Shown here one piece after another: positions 8,151 through 16,477 of a stretch of 64,000 bases of DNA (positions are counted from its first letter, which is position 1; the number at the start of each line of letters is the position of its first letter). The notes under the pieces were generated by a model that saw nothing but the letters and a program-made list of their open reading frames with translations, was not told the origin of the DNA and ran no database searches. The stretch comes from Azophilus sp965247035. GTDB taxonomy: Bacteria; Pseudomonadota; Gammaproteobacteria; Pseudomonadales; Azotimanducaceae. The stretch covers positions 310,001 through 374,000 of the forward strand of contig CBDFGJ010000003.1 of assembly GCA_965247035.1 (NCBI GenBank), in the 5' to 3' direction. The translations under genes and the position numbers were made by a program.

Positions 8151-9203
8151 CTAAAACGCCATCTCGCCCTCCAGGTGGATGCGGTGCTCAGCGGTGGTCC
8201 CGCCTTCTTCGCGCTTGGTGACAAGTTTCAGATCAAACCACTTGCTGTGCCGCCACTGCAGGCCCAGGCGATAGGTGTTCCTGTCGCCAAGGCTGAATTC
8301 AGTGTAGGGCGTCATGAGGCCGGGCCTCCCGGGAACATCCATGCCGTAATCCAAACGGAGGTCCAGGTTCGGGCTGTAGTTGTTGCCGTCATTGCCGCCC
8401 TGAGCCCCCAGGCCCTCATCCAGCTCTTGTCGCCAGAGTCGCTCCACGCCGCTGGCGGTCGCCCCATAACCCGGCGCCAGGCTGAAGGACAGGCCGCGCC
8501 CGTTCGCTGCGGGGTTGAGTTTGATCAGCCCGCTGAGCCCCCATTCCTCGGCATCGCCCTTGCCGCCCACCAGCGCCCGCGCCTTGCCTTCCACCACCAG
8601 GCGCTCGCCAAGGCCCGCATAGCGCAGGCCGCCGCCAATCTCCGCGCCGGTGCCGGTCGTGCCGTCGCCGCCGTCATACCGCACACCCGCCTCCAGGCTG
8701 GTTTCCAATCGTGCGCCACTGCTCAGGCTGTGGCCGCGAATCGCCTCCAGGGTCATGCGCATTCGGTGGGCTTTCTGGGTGATTGCCGTTATCTCCGCAC
8801 CTGCATCCACTTCCAGTTCGGTGCTCAGGACCTCGGTTTTGAGCAGCAGGGTGGTGGTGCCGGTTTTCAGCAACACGCCATTAGCGCCCAGCGCCATGGT
8901 CCGCATGCTCAGGTCGCTTGAGGGGATATCCGCTTGCGCGCCGTCTTCACTGATCTCCAGCTCGCCCTTGCCGTAGCCGAGGGTCGCCCAGAGGTCCATG
9001 CTCCCTGTTGTCCAGCCCAGATAAGGATGGGCACTGGTCATATCCAGATCATAGTCGCCGCTGGTTGCCATGCTGGGGTTGGTGTAGTCCAGCCTCGCAT
9101 GGCTCCCGGAGACGGACACACCAAGGATGGTGCGCTCAGTGCCACTTAGGCTGCAAGGTGTGCTAGACTCGCCCGTATTCGATGCAGGCTGCTGCGTCCA
9201 CAT
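8151..9203 (-). pseudogene. Autotransporter outer-membrane beta-barrel, 5'-truncated
   Basis: The frame encodes about 330 residues of a C-terminal autotransporter barrel: alternating amphipathic strands such as GDYDLDMTSAHPYLGW, LDLRLDYGMDVP and RLGLQWRHSKWFDLKL, ending in phenylalanine (GEMAF), the signal for BAM-dependent insertion. Family features include LSMRTMALGANGVLL, ARLETSLEAGVRYDGGDG and RGLSFSLAPGYGATASGVER. The passenger and signal peptide are missing. Recognisable barrel sequence begins near TERTILGVSVSGSHARLDY, around 9140, and the open frame runs exactly to the first base of ssrA; the last codons are chance extension through the ssrA promoter. It is therefore probably not expressed as a functional protein. 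Confidence 0.75.
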
Positions 9204-9557
9204 GGGGGCGACATGGTCTCGACGTCGGCATCAAGGCAAAAGGTGCATGCCGAGAGAGTAGCGGCTCTCGATAAACAATCGCTGCAACCAATTAGTTGCC
9301 AACGACGACAACTACGCACTAGCGGCCTAGCCGCTAACGTCGATGAGCTTTCTCCTGCGGGGCGAAATCGGCGGCAAAATCAGCAGGATAGCGTTCTCGT
9401 CGATGCTCGGCGACAAGAACGTCAAATATTTCCGAGCTCGCCAATAGCGCCCTGGCCGTCGGGCCGCTTGCGGCTAAATAAATAGACGGAACCTAAGCAT
9501 GTAGAGCCGATTGCGGCGAGCCGCCGGACGCGGGTTCAACTCCCGCCGCCTCCACCA
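9204..9557 (+). ncRNA. ssrA: Transfer-messenger RNA (tmRNA)
   Basis: The 5' end GGGGGCGACATGGTCTCGAC and the 3' end GTTCAACTCCCGCCGCCTCC plus ACCA pair as a seven-base acceptor stem (GGGGGCG with CGCCTCC, one G-U pair). The T-arm GGGTTCAACTCCC is present. The resume codon GCC at 9298 opens the tag ANDDNYALAA, stopped by TAG at 9328-9330. tmRNA with SmpB rescues stalled ribosomes and marks the unfinished protein for proteolysis. A TAGACT box at 9164-9169 is a plausible -10 for a precursor. smpB lies 0.9 kb downstream on the other strand. Confidence 0.97.
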
Positions 9558-9760
9558 GCTTTGCGCCGATTGCACGCGCGAAGCTGGATCTGCCTGTTTG
9601 TCCCGGTGCATGGCTTGGCCCCATGCCTTACCCTTGATCGTGAAATCTCGCATCGCCGGTGCAAACTCCGCAAAGTGAACGGAACCGCACCAAGTGACTT
9701 GAAGTCTTGGAACAACTTTGGTGGATGATCACCGGAACCCAACACTAGAGAGCCCAAACC

Positions 9761-10255
9761 GTGAAAAGCTCCACTAAAGTCAATGTGTTGCCGACCATTG
9801 AGAACCCTGGGCGAATCGCCATCCTGAAATCAAAATGGTATTCGCAACTAGTGGACAACCTAGCCGCGGCCTGTGAAGCCGTGCTTCGGCAACAGGGCTA
9901 TGACCAAATAGAAACGCACCTTCTGCCGGGCTCCCTGGAGTTGCCGCTAGCGGCGGCTGACTTGTTGGCGCTTGATGTGAACCACAAGATCGACGCCATT
10001 ATTTGCTTCGGCATCATCTTCAAGGGGGAGACCCTGCATTTCGAGATGATTACCCAGGAATGCATGCGCGGGTTGGGCGAAGTGATGCGGCAATACCGAT
10101 GCCCGATCATAGTGGAGGTGCTGCCGGTGCTCAAAATGGAGCATGCCGAGGCCCGAGCGGCCAATGACGAGTTCAACAAGGGCATTGAGGCGGCGGCGGC
10201 GGCCATTGAAATGGTGCATTGGCGAAGACAAATCAGCTTGCGCAGTGAATTGTAG
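9761..10255 (+). CDS. ribH: 6,7-dimethyl-8-ribityllumazine synthase
   Basis: RibH joins the pyrimidine product of the RibD branch to dihydroxybutanone phosphate, giving lumazine, the riboflavin precursor. The 164-residue product, from a GTG start, has LPGSLELPLAAADLLAL for the substrate loop and ICFGIIFKGETLHFEMITQE containing the catalytic histidine after GETL. The NKGIEAAAAAIEMVHWRR tail is typical of the C-terminal helix. The motifs are divergent from standard RibH, but the key His and the EARA arginine are kept. It is alone here, away from ribD, between ssrA and smpB. The 200 bases before it show no FMN riboswitch and no gene. Confidence 0.88.
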   Translation: MKSSTKVNVLPTIENPGRIAILKSKWYSQLVDNLAAACEAVLRQQGYDQIETHLLPGSLELPLAAADLLALDVNHKIDAIICFGIIFKGETLHFEMITQECMRGLGEVMRQYRCPIIVEVLPVLKMEHAEARAANDEFNKGIEAAAAAIEMVHWRRQISLRSEL

Positions 10256-10320
10256 ATGCGCCAGCGCAGTGGACAGGGTGTGCTTGATGGTGGCGGAAGC
10301 GGCCCGATGGCGACCTGAGC

Positions 10321-10393
10321 CACCACGCCCATGCCGACAGGCAAGCATCCCAAGCCCTCTCGGAACTAAGGTCCCGAGTCAGGCCCGCTCCGT
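10321..10393 (-). repeat. Dispersed intergenic repeat, family A, partial copy
   Basis: On the minus strand this reads GAGCGGGCCTGACTCGGGAC, then CTTAGTTCCGAGAGGGCTTG. It matches the first module of the copy at 47009 (GAGCGGGCCTGACCGGGG, CCTAGTTCCGAGCGGGCTTG). The following TGCCTGTCGGCATGGG block resembles part of copy 1 at 5463. It lies in the gap between ribH and smpB. Confidence 0.55.
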
Positions 10394-10432
10394 TTATGGT
10401 CGTTCCATGAAAGCCGGAAGCAGCGTGCGAAA

Positions 10433-10936
10433 TCAGGAAGAACGCCTGAAAGTGCGTTTGTGCAACTGCGCCTTTTGACGCTGCCAGTCTCGGTCCCGCA
10501 TGGCGGCGCGCTTGTCATGCAGCTTGCGGCCCTTGCCTAGGGCGATTTCGCACTTGACTCGATTGCGCACCCAATACAGCGCCGTGACGACGCAGGTATA
10601 ACCCTTGGCCTGAGTGGCGGAGAAAATCCGGGCGAGCTCCCGACGGTGCAGCAAGAGCTTTCGGGTTCTTTGCGGATCTGCCGTCACATGGCTCGATGCA
10701 CTCGGCAGCGGGGTGATGTTGACGCCTAGCAGCCAAGCCTCGCCATCGCGAACAAGCACGTAGCTGTCCACAAGTTGAGCCTTGCCGGCCCGGATGGCCT
10801 TGACTTCCCAACCCGCCAAAACCAAGCCGGCCTCAAAGCGCTCTTGCAATTCATAATCATGGCTGGCCCGCCGGCTGCGGGCGATCACAACCCGCCCTTG
10901 CATGCTACCGGGCTTTGCAGATGGCTTAGCGTTCAT
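10433..10936 (-). CDS. smpB: SsrA-binding protein SmpB
   Basis: SmpB binds tmRNA and brings it to stalled ribosomes. The 167-residue product has the OB-fold core ARSRRASHDYELQERFEAGL, then LAGWEVKAIRAGKAQLVDSY. LLGVNITPLPSAS and LLLHRRELARIF follow. The C-terminal tail KGRKLHDKRAAMRDRDWQRQ carries the basic helix that enters the mRNA channel. The N-terminal ten residues are weakly conserved, so a slightly later start is possible. It faces ribH and lies near ssrA, its partner RNA. Confidence 0.96.
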   Translation of the reverse strand: MNAKPSAKPGSMQGRVVIARSRRASHDYELQERFEAGLVLAGWEVKAIRAGKAQLVDSYVLVRDGEAWLLGVNITPLPSASSHVTADPQRTRKLLLHRRELARIFSATQAKGYTCVVTALYWVRNRVKCEIALGKGRKLHDKRAAMRDRDWQRQKAQLHKRTFRRSS

Positions 10937-10965
10937 GGCCGATAGGGCCGGCCTTGGCCAAACCT

Positions 10966-11412
10966 CTATTCAGCGACAACTGAAACGGGCACTGTCACCA
11001 ACAATTCGGAGTGCAGATGTATGGTCACTTGGTATTCGCCAACCAAGCGGATGGCACCGTCGGGCAACATCACTTCGCGCTTGTGTACCTCCACGCCCTG
11101 ATCCGTCAATGCCTGAGCGATTTCCTGAGTGCCGACGGAACCATATAGCTTGCCTTCGTCCCCAGCCTTGACGACGATGGTCAGTTCCATCTTCGCCAGC
11201 CTGTCGCGGCGTTCTTCGGCGACGACGAAACGGCCCTGTGCGGCTTGACGCAATTCCTCCCGACGTTGTTGGAACACTTCGCGATTTTCAGCCGTCGCGC
11301 GAATCGCCTTGCCTTGGGGCAGCAAGTAGTTCCTGGCGAAACCGGGCTTCACCATAACTTCCTCGCCAAGATCGCCTAGGTTGTTGATCGGCTCAAGCAG
11401 TATGACGTTCAC
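10966..11412 (-). CDS. rplI: 50S ribosomal protein L9
   Basis: L9 binds 23S rRNA near the L1 stalk. The chosen GTG start at 11412 gives 148 residues beginning MNVILLEPINNLGDLGEEV, the standard L9 opening. The longer open frame to 11553 would overlap rpsR and has no family likeness. VKPGFARNYLLPQGKA is the rRNA-binding loop; a long helix rich in Glu and Arg leads to the C-terminal domain with KLYGSVGTQEIAQAL. It is the last gene of rpsF-rpsR-rplI. Confidence 0.96.
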   Translation of the reverse strand: MNVILLEPINNLGDLGEEVMVKPGFARNYLLPQGKAIRATAENREVFQQRREELRQAAQGRFVVAEERRDRLAKMELTIVVKAGDEGKLYGSVGTQEIAQALTDQGVEVHKREVMLPDGAIRLVGEYQVTIHLHSELLVTVPVSVVAE

Positions 11413-11422
11413 CTGATGGCCC

Positions 11423-11647
11423 TTATTTGCTGTGTTGGTCTGTATAGGGCAGCAGGGCAAGATAGCGGGCACGCTTGATTTCAGTCGCCAACTGGCGCTG
11501 AAACCGTGCGCTGGCGCCGGTGATTCTGCCCGGCATAATCTTGCCGGTGTCACCTAAAAACTGCTTCAACAATTCAAGATCCTTGTAATCCAAGTCCGCC
11601 GGGTCGGCCTTGACGGCAAACTTTTTTTGTCGATATCTCTGCCTCAT
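11423..11647 (-). CDS. rpsR: 30S ribosomal protein S18
   Basis: S18 binds the 16S platform together with S6. The 74-residue product has YKDLELLKQFLGDTGKIMPG and RITGASARFQRQLATEIKRA, then ARYLALLPYTDQH, the conserved family core. Its start overlaps the rpsF stop in an ATGA arrangement, and rplI follows 10 bases later. There is no priB between rpsF and rpsR. Confidence 0.97.
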   Translation of the reverse strand: MRQRYRQKKFAVKADPADLDYKDLELLKQFLGDTGKIMPGRITGASARFQRQLATEIKRARYLALLPYTDQHSK

Positions 11648-12237
11648 TCGTCCCTCTCCTTTGGTTCCGCCTTGATTTCGGGCACAACCTGCTCGGGCTC
11701 GACCTGCTCGGGCTCGACCTGCTCGGGCTCGACCTGCTCGGCCTCGACCTGCTCGGGCTCGACCTGCTCGGCCTCAACCTGCTCGACCTCGACCTGCTCG
11801 GCCTCGACCTGATCGGCCTCGACCTCTTCCACACCCGTCTGCTCGGCCCTCTTCGACCGCGCTGATTCGCGTTGCGCTTCCACCCGCCGCGTTGCCTGCT
11901 CCCTAGCCTGCTCCTTGAGCTCCTCTTCGTAGATCTTGGAGTTGCCCACCCCTGGGGCCTTGCGGCGGATAATGAGGTTGCGCACTACGGCATCGTTGAA
12001 CTTGAAGGCGCTCTCCAGCTCAGCCAGCCCCTCTTGGCTAAGCTCAATGTTCATCAACGCGTAGTGTGCCTTTTGAATCTTGGCAATAGGGTAGGCAAGC
12101 TGCCGTCGGCTCCAGTCCTCAACCCGGTGAACCTTGCCGGCGCAGCGGTGAATAAGACCTCGATACCGCTCGATCATCCCCGGCACCTGATCGCTTTGAT
12201 CAGGGTGAACGAGGAACACGACTTCATAGTGCCGCAT
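11644..12237 (-). CDS. rpsF: 30S ribosomal protein S6 with repeat tail
   Basis: S6 forms a heterodimer with S18 on the small-subunit platform. The true start is the ATG at 12237, preceded by AAGGAG, giving 197 residues that open MRHYEVVFLVHPDQSDQV. The conserved fold, including EDWSRRQLAYPIAKIQKAHY and DAVVRNLIIRR, ends near residue 100. A charged linker follows, and then about nine copies of the pentapeptide xEQVE (x is A, P or V). S6 is normally about 100-135 residues. Such acidic tails are related to the poly-glutamate tail that RimK adds to S6 in some bacteria; here a similar charge is encoded by DNA repeats. It heads the S6-S18-L9 operon. Confidence 0.96.
   Translation of the reverse strand: MRHYEVVFLVHPDQSDQVPGMIERYRGLIHRCAGKVHRVEDWSRRQLAYPIAKIQKAHYALMNIELSQEGLAELESAFKFNDAVVRNLIIRRKAPGVGNSKIYEEELKEQAREQATRRVEAQRESARSKRAEQTGVEEVEADQVEAEQVEVEQVEAEQVEPEQVEAEQVEPEQVEPEQVEPEQVVPEIKAEPKERDE
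11687..11825 (-). repeat. 15-bp tandem repeat inside rpsF
   Basis: About nine copies of a 15-base unit resembling ACCTGCTCGGGCTCG on the plus strand encode the xEQVE pentapeptides of S6. Units differ mainly at a C/G position that switches proline and alanine codons. The unit length is a multiple of three, so changes in copy number keep the frame. Strand slippage is the likely origin. Confidence 0.9.
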
Positions 12238-12330
12238 CAGGATTCTCCTTGTGGTGTTGCGCCGCCTCTGCTGATGCCGCAGCCCAGCATGAAGCAAGGA
12301 GTTTGGCCCCAACTTGGAGCAAGGCGCACG

Positions 12331-12359
12331 ATTCTAGGCGGCAGCATCGCTAGTTGCAA
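12331..12359 (-). promoter_or_regulatory. Sigma-70 promoter of the rpsF operon
   Basis: On the minus strand TTGCAA (12359-12354), a 17-base spacer and TAGAAT (12336-12331) form a near-consensus promoter. It lies about 95 bases before the rpsF start. The remaining leader could hold an S6/S18 autoregulatory RNA structure, but none was drawn. Confidence 0.65.
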
Positions 12360-12433
12360 GAAAAAGCACCGAGGTGTTAGCAACAAAAAAATGTGTCCGG
12401 TTTGGGGGGAAGGCCCGTTCTTGCGAACATGCG

Positions 12434-12471
12434 ATGGTCAATCCTTGGAATTTGATCAGAGGTTCCCTAGG
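12434..12471 (-). repeat. Short motif shared with 17410-17447
   Basis: About 28 of 38 bases match 17410-17447, including ATGG-CAATCC, TGGAA and GGTTCC. Read on the minus strand it starts near GGGAACCTCTGATC. It looks like the end of an insertion sequence, but no transposase is attached. It overlaps the last codons of the bicupin gene. Confidence 0.35.
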
Positions 12472-13477
12472 ACTCGGCACCTGTCTTGGCCAGCGCATCG
12501 TATTCCATCCAGGAAAGCACGCTCGCGACCGGCGTTCCCCTGCCGGAATCGAAGGTCAGCGGCCCGTAGACATTCGCTATGTAAATCAAATCATCGTCTG
12601 TGAGCCGTTGCGTCGCGTCGTGGCGGGCACCCGCAGGTTCATAAAACCAGACGCCCGGCCCGTATCCGTCCGGCGGCCCGGCGCGATAACCGATGCGACC
12701 GCTCAACACCAGGAAATCGCTGGCACCCAAGTGGTTGTGCGGGTCCGCTACACCGTTGTGGCGCACCACCAGCGAGACGACGCCAGTTTCCTCGCTCACC
12801 CGCAGTATCTTCAAAGCAATATCGGGCAGGCCGGGATTGACCACCCAAGGCACCTCCCGAGTATCGATGAAATGCGGGTGCCGCAGGCGGGAATCGCCGT
12901 TCGATTGCTCTTTTTCCTTGATCACGAGCTGGCTGGCATTCCTTGAGGCGATGGCCAATGGTTCGCCCTCACCGGAAAACGGATCGGGCCGTTGCCGCAT
13001 GCACTCAGCCAAGGTATTCGGAACCAGCGTGATGTTGTGTCGTTCTGCCAAGCGCCGCACATCCGTGCTCGTCAGTACGGAGCTGACCGAATCGTCTGAT
13101 GACAGGAAAGCAAGTGCGCTGTAGAAGTTGGCTAGAAACTCGGCATCGCCCCGCCCGGTCATCGACATGATTCTGGAATTGGCCGGGATGTAGCCCCAGG
13201 TTCCGGGCTCCAGCGTACTTTCCACGCCTTCCTCCTGGTAGAGAATTTCTCCCGAGAGGACGAACAGATCCATCCCACCCAGACAGGTCGAGGCCGGTAG
13301 AACGGCGCCCGCTTCAATTTTGACCACGAGGCTGAACATACCGCTCTCGGTGCTCGCACGCAGGGGCTTCAGGTAGATTCCCGGCGTGCTGGGAACCGCC
13401 ATCCAAGGCAGCGCGTTCGTGTCGACGCCGCCTTCCATACCCGTGGGATCGTAGTCGGGGTTGTATCCTTCAGACAT
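12467..13477 (-). CDS. Bicupin protein, ChrR/acetylacetone-dioxygenase-like
   Basis: A 336-residue protein with two cupin barrels, residues about 20-150 and 200-330. Each has the GxxxLVVK/R, LVLSGxIxY and PGVWxYxPAxxxH-type segments. The second barrel keeps PHNHLGASDFLVLSGRIGYR, with histidines suited to an iron or zinc site, and PAGARHD. The first has ASTCLGGMDLFVLSGEILYQ, where the metal histidines are lost, so it is probably structural. Relatives include anti-sigma ChrR cupins and diketone-cleaving dioxygenases; substrate cannot be named. There is no signal peptide. It stands alone between rpsF and rlmB. Confidence 0.75.
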   Translation of the reverse strand: MSEGYNPDYDPTGMEGGVDTNALPWMAVPSTPGIYLKPLRASTESGMFSLVVKIEAGAVLPASTCLGGMDLFVLSGEILYQEEGVESTLEPGTWGYIPANSRIMSMTGRGDAEFLANFYSALAFLSSDDSVSSVLTSTDVRRLAERHNITLVPNTLAECMRQRPDPFSGEGEPLAIASRNASQLVIKEKEQSNGDSRLRHPHFIDTREVPWVVNPGLPDIALKILRVSEETGVVSLVVRHNGVADPHNHLGASDFLVLSGRIGYRAGPPDGYGPGVWFYEPAGARHDATQRLTDDDLIYIANVYGPLTFDSGRGTPVASVLSWMEYDALAKTGAES

Positions 13478-13572
13478 TGCTCAAACCATCCAATTTGCTA
13501 GACCTTAAGATCGCGGGACAGGCGTGCGCTTGTCCGGCACCGGTTGCAAACCCATTAAGACTCCAAACAGGA

Positions 13573-14304
13573 TCAGCCTCGACGTTGCCGAACCGCCTCA
13601 AACAACAGCACCCCAGCGGCGACGGCTACGTTCAGGCTGTCCACCTGAAGGGCCATAGGGATGGAGACGAGTTGGTCGCAAATCTTGCTTGTCAAAGTGC
13701 GCAAGCCTTCACCCTCATTGCCGATGACAATGGCGATATCGCGGGCGAGGTCCACATCGGTCCAAGGGCGCTCTACCGCTGAGTCAGCACCAACCAGCCA
13801 AACGCCATACCGCTTGAGCCATTCCAAGCGGCGGGCGAGATTGGTCACTTCCACCAAGGCGACGCGCTCGGCGGCGCCTGATGCAACCTTCAAGGCGGCA
13901 GCGCTTAGCGGTGCGCTGCGTCGTTTCGGCAACAGCACCCCCTGCACGCCAGCGGCGGCGGCAGTGCGTATGCAGGCACCAAGATTGCGCGGGTCGTTGA
14001 TCCCATCAAGAACCAAGAGCAGCTTGGGCGATGGCCAAGCATCAAAAAGGGATTCAAAGTCCTTTTCATTGCTCAAGCGCAACTCGTGGCAGGCCGCCAC
14101 CACACCCTGATGCGCTTCGCCTCCCAAGCGGTCCAGCCGTTTTTTGTCCGTGAATTCATAGCGCACCTGAGCCTGCACGGCCAAGGTGCGCAACACCTCT
14201 GTGCGCTCGTCACGTCGATTGCGCTGAAGCAAAAGCACGCGCACCCGCTCCGGCGCCTCGCGCAGCAACGCCTCCACCGCGTGAATGCCGCCAACTTGAC
14301 TCAT
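13573..14304 (-). CDS. rlmB: 23S rRNA 2'-O-methyltransferase RlmB
   Basis: RlmB methylates G2251 in the 23S peptidyl-transferase loop using S-adenosylmethionine. The 243-residue product has the N-terminal substrate domain starting GGIHAVEALLREAPERV. The SPOUT knot follows: LVLDGINDPRNLGACIRTA (motif 1), IVIGNEGEGL (motif 2) and IPMALQVDSLNVAVAAGVLL (motif 3). It overlaps the end of rnr by four bases, the usual rnr-rlmB coupling. Confidence 0.96.
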   Translation of the reverse strand: MSQVGGIHAVEALLREAPERVRVLLLQRNRRDERTEVLRTLAVQAQVRYEFTDKKRLDRLGGEAHQGVVAACHELRLSNEKDFESLFDAWPSPKLLLVLDGINDPRNLGACIRTAAAAGVQGVLLPKRRSAPLSAAALKVASGAAERVALVEVTNLARRLEWLKRYGVWLVGADSAVERPWTDVDLARDIAIVIGNEGEGLRTLTSKICDQLVSIPMALQVDSLNVAVAAGVLLFEAVRQRRG

Positions 14305-16427
14305 GCGGATGCCCGCCCTCGGTTTGATTTGCGGCGCACGCCTCCATGTCGAGGCGCTCGCCGTCCGCCAGGAGATTGCGCCAGCTCAAGGTTCAAGCGG
14401 CCAAGTTCGGGCTGCACGCCCACCAGCCGCACCTGCACCGGCTCGCCGAGCCGATAGCTGACGCCGGTGGTTTCGCCCACCATGTGGAATGGCGGGATGT
14501 ATTGAAAATAATCTCCGCCAAGTGATGAGACATGAAGCAGCCCTTGGATGTAACAGCCTTCAAGTTCCGCAAACAGGCCAAATTCCGCCACTCCGGCAAT
14601 GACGGCGGGAAAGCAGTCGCCAACTTTGGCGGCTAGGTAGGCACACTTGAGCCAAGCATCCACCATGCGGCTGGCATCCTGCGCCCGGCGCTCCGCCATG
14701 GACGCCATGTGGCCGACCTCCTCTAGCTGTTCCGGGTTGGAATGGCCTTGGCGGTCGCGCCGCAGCAGCGCCTTGATGATCCGATGCACCACTAGATCCG
14801 GATAACGGCGAATGGGCGATGTAAAGTGGGTGTAGGCCGCTAGCGCCAAGGCGAAATGGCCTGCGCGTTTGGGTGTGTAGAACGCCCGCTGCATCGCTTG
14901 CAACGTCAGCTTTTCGTAGAGCCAACAGTCGGCGCGACGCGATATGGAGCGCAGGGCCCGCTGCAGGGCTGGCGTTGTGAGCCCTTGTTTTGGCAAAGAC
15001 AGGCCGGCCAGCTTGAAGGCGCTGGCAAGGGATTCCACTCTTTCAGCATCCGGCGGCTCATGCACACGATACAACCCGCTTGCGCCCTGTCGCCCCAAAA
15101 ACTCGGCCGCGCAGACATTGGCGGCGATCATGGCCTCTTCAATCAAGCGATGGGAGTCATGCCTGACCACTGGGTTGATGGCGGTCACTGCGCCATCCTC
15201 CACCAACGGAACGCCTTCAAAGGATTCAAAGTCCAATGCGCCCCTGGCTTCCCGGCCGAGGCGCAGAGCCCGGTAGACGTCAAACAGGGCTGCTAGCGAC
15301 TTGGCGGTTTCGCCATCAATGGGCAATTGAGCGCCTTGGTTGAGCGACTGCACTTCCGCATAGGTCAACCGCGCTCGGGAGCGGATGACGGCCTCATAGA
15401 ATCGGTAGCTGTTGATGCTCCCGGCCGGGTTCACTTGCATATCGCAAACCAGCGCCAAGCGGTCCTCCCTCGGCCGCAGGGAGCAGATGCCGTTAGACAA
15501 CGCTTCCGGCAGCATGGGAAAGACGGTGTTCGGAAAGTAGACCGAGGTGCCCCGTTCGCAGGCACTAGCGTCCAAGGCGCTGCCGGCGCTCACATAGTGA
15601 GCCACGTCGGCGATGGCGACGACCAGCCTGAATCCATCGCCCTTAGGCACCGCATAGACTGCATCGTCGAAGTCCTTGGCCGAAGCGCCGTCAATGGTGA
15701 CCAAGGGCATGGACCGCAAGTCCACACGTCCACTGCGGTCCGCAGCGCCTACTTGACTGTCTATGGTTGCCGCCGCGACCCGGTTGTCCACAGAGATGCC
15801 GAAACCCGTCACGGCGGCGTTGACGGCGGCGTCAAGCGTTGTTTCGCCGCCGAGGACTTCATCAATGCGCCCCACCAATCCATCCCGGTCCTGCCCAATA
15901 ACGCGCACTCTGACGATGGCGCCATCCTGGGCGTAGGGCGATCCGTCAGCCAAGCTCACTCGACCCACGCGATCCGAGCCAAGAGCTTCCAAATAGGCGC
16001 CGCGCCGGTCCGCTCGAAAAACCCCCACTAGCGGACGGTCGCTGTGGTCGAGCACACGCAGCACGGTAGCACTCGCGCCACTGGGCAGGGCCTTAATTCG
16101 GTCGCCCACACGCACTTGCTTGCGCCCAATTTGCTGCAGGGGCAGGTCAGCCAAAGTGGGGCCCGTCAGGCCCGCTTGCACGACGCCGATGATGTGGTCG
16201 GCGGCATCCACCACATAAGCGCCGCCTTGGTCACGAACGATTGCGCCTTCGCGCTCCAAGCGCCGCAATTTTTGGCGCAAGGCTGCATTGTCGGCAAAGA
16301 TCCTGCGCAAGTCCTTGTAGGTCATCGGTTCAGTGCGCAAGCAGTGCAAGATGTTCCTGACCGTGGGGTTCTGCCTTCCTGCCGTCAAAGAGCCCTCCAA
16401 GCCGTTAAGGCCCAGCCTCCGAGGCAA
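14301..16427 (-). CDS. rnr: Ribonuclease R
   Basis: RNase R is a processive 3'-5' exonuclease able to digest structured RNA, and it also acts in trans-translation. The product is about 708 residues, slightly shorter than the E. coli enzyme. An N-terminal winged helix (MTYKDLRRIFADNAALRQKL) precedes two cold-shock domains. The RNB catalytic domain has TIDGASAKDFDDAVYAV with the metal-binding aspartates, and FTSPIRRYPDLVVHR. The S1 domain near residues 610-690 is followed by a basic tail, RRAPRHGGVRRKSNRGR. The start is not certain; the first 25 residues are unconserved. Confidence 0.94.
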   Translation of the reverse strand: MPRRLGLNGLEGSLTAGRQNPTVRNILHCLRTEPMTYKDLRRIFADNAALRQKLRRLEREGAIVRDQGGAYVVDAADHIIGVVQAGLTGPTLADLPLQQIGRKQVRVGDRIKALPSGASATVLRVLDHSDRPLVGVFRADRRGAYLEALGSDRVGRVSLADGSPYAQDGAIVRVRVIGQDRDGLVGRIDEVLGGETTLDAAVNAAVTGFGISVDNRVAAATIDSQVGAADRSGRVDLRSMPLVTIDGASAKDFDDAVYAVPKGDGFRLVVAIADVAHYVSAGSALDASACERGTSVYFPNTVFPMLPEALSNGICSLRPREDRLALVCDMQVNPAGSINSYRFYEAVIRSRARLTYAEVQSLNQGAQLPIDGETAKSLAALFDVYRALRLGREARGALDFESFEGVPLVEDGAVTAINPVVRHDSHRLIEEAMIAANVCAAEFLGRQGASGLYRVHEPPDAERVESLASAFKLAGLSLPKQGLTTPALQRALRSISRRADCWLYEKLTLQAMQRAFYTPKRAGHFALALAAYTHFTSPIRRYPDLVVHRIIKALLRRDRQGHSNPEQLEEVGHMASMAERRAQDASRMVDAWLKCAYLAAKVGDCFPAVIAGVAEFGLFAELEGCYIQGLLHVSSLGGDYFQYIPPFHMVGETTGVSYRLGEPVQVRLVGVQPELGRLNLELAQSPGGRRAPRHGGVRRKSNRGRASA

Positions 16428-16477
16428 CTACCGGCCAACGCCTTGGCCCAGCGTGCCCTTTGTGCATGGACAGTGCT

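Noticed and set aside
8145..8921. 258-codon plus-strand frame opposite the barrel remnant
   Set aside because: The minus strand reads as an autotransporter barrel with its terminal Phe; the plus frame has no recognisable motif.
9558..9760. Possible FMN riboswitch before ribH
   Set aside because: The conserved RFN-element blocks, such as an AGGGGC...GGGTGAAATTCC-type pattern, are not present.
11687..11825. Possible CRISPR-like array
   Set aside because: The units are contiguous 15-base repeats without spacers and encode the S6 tail in frame.
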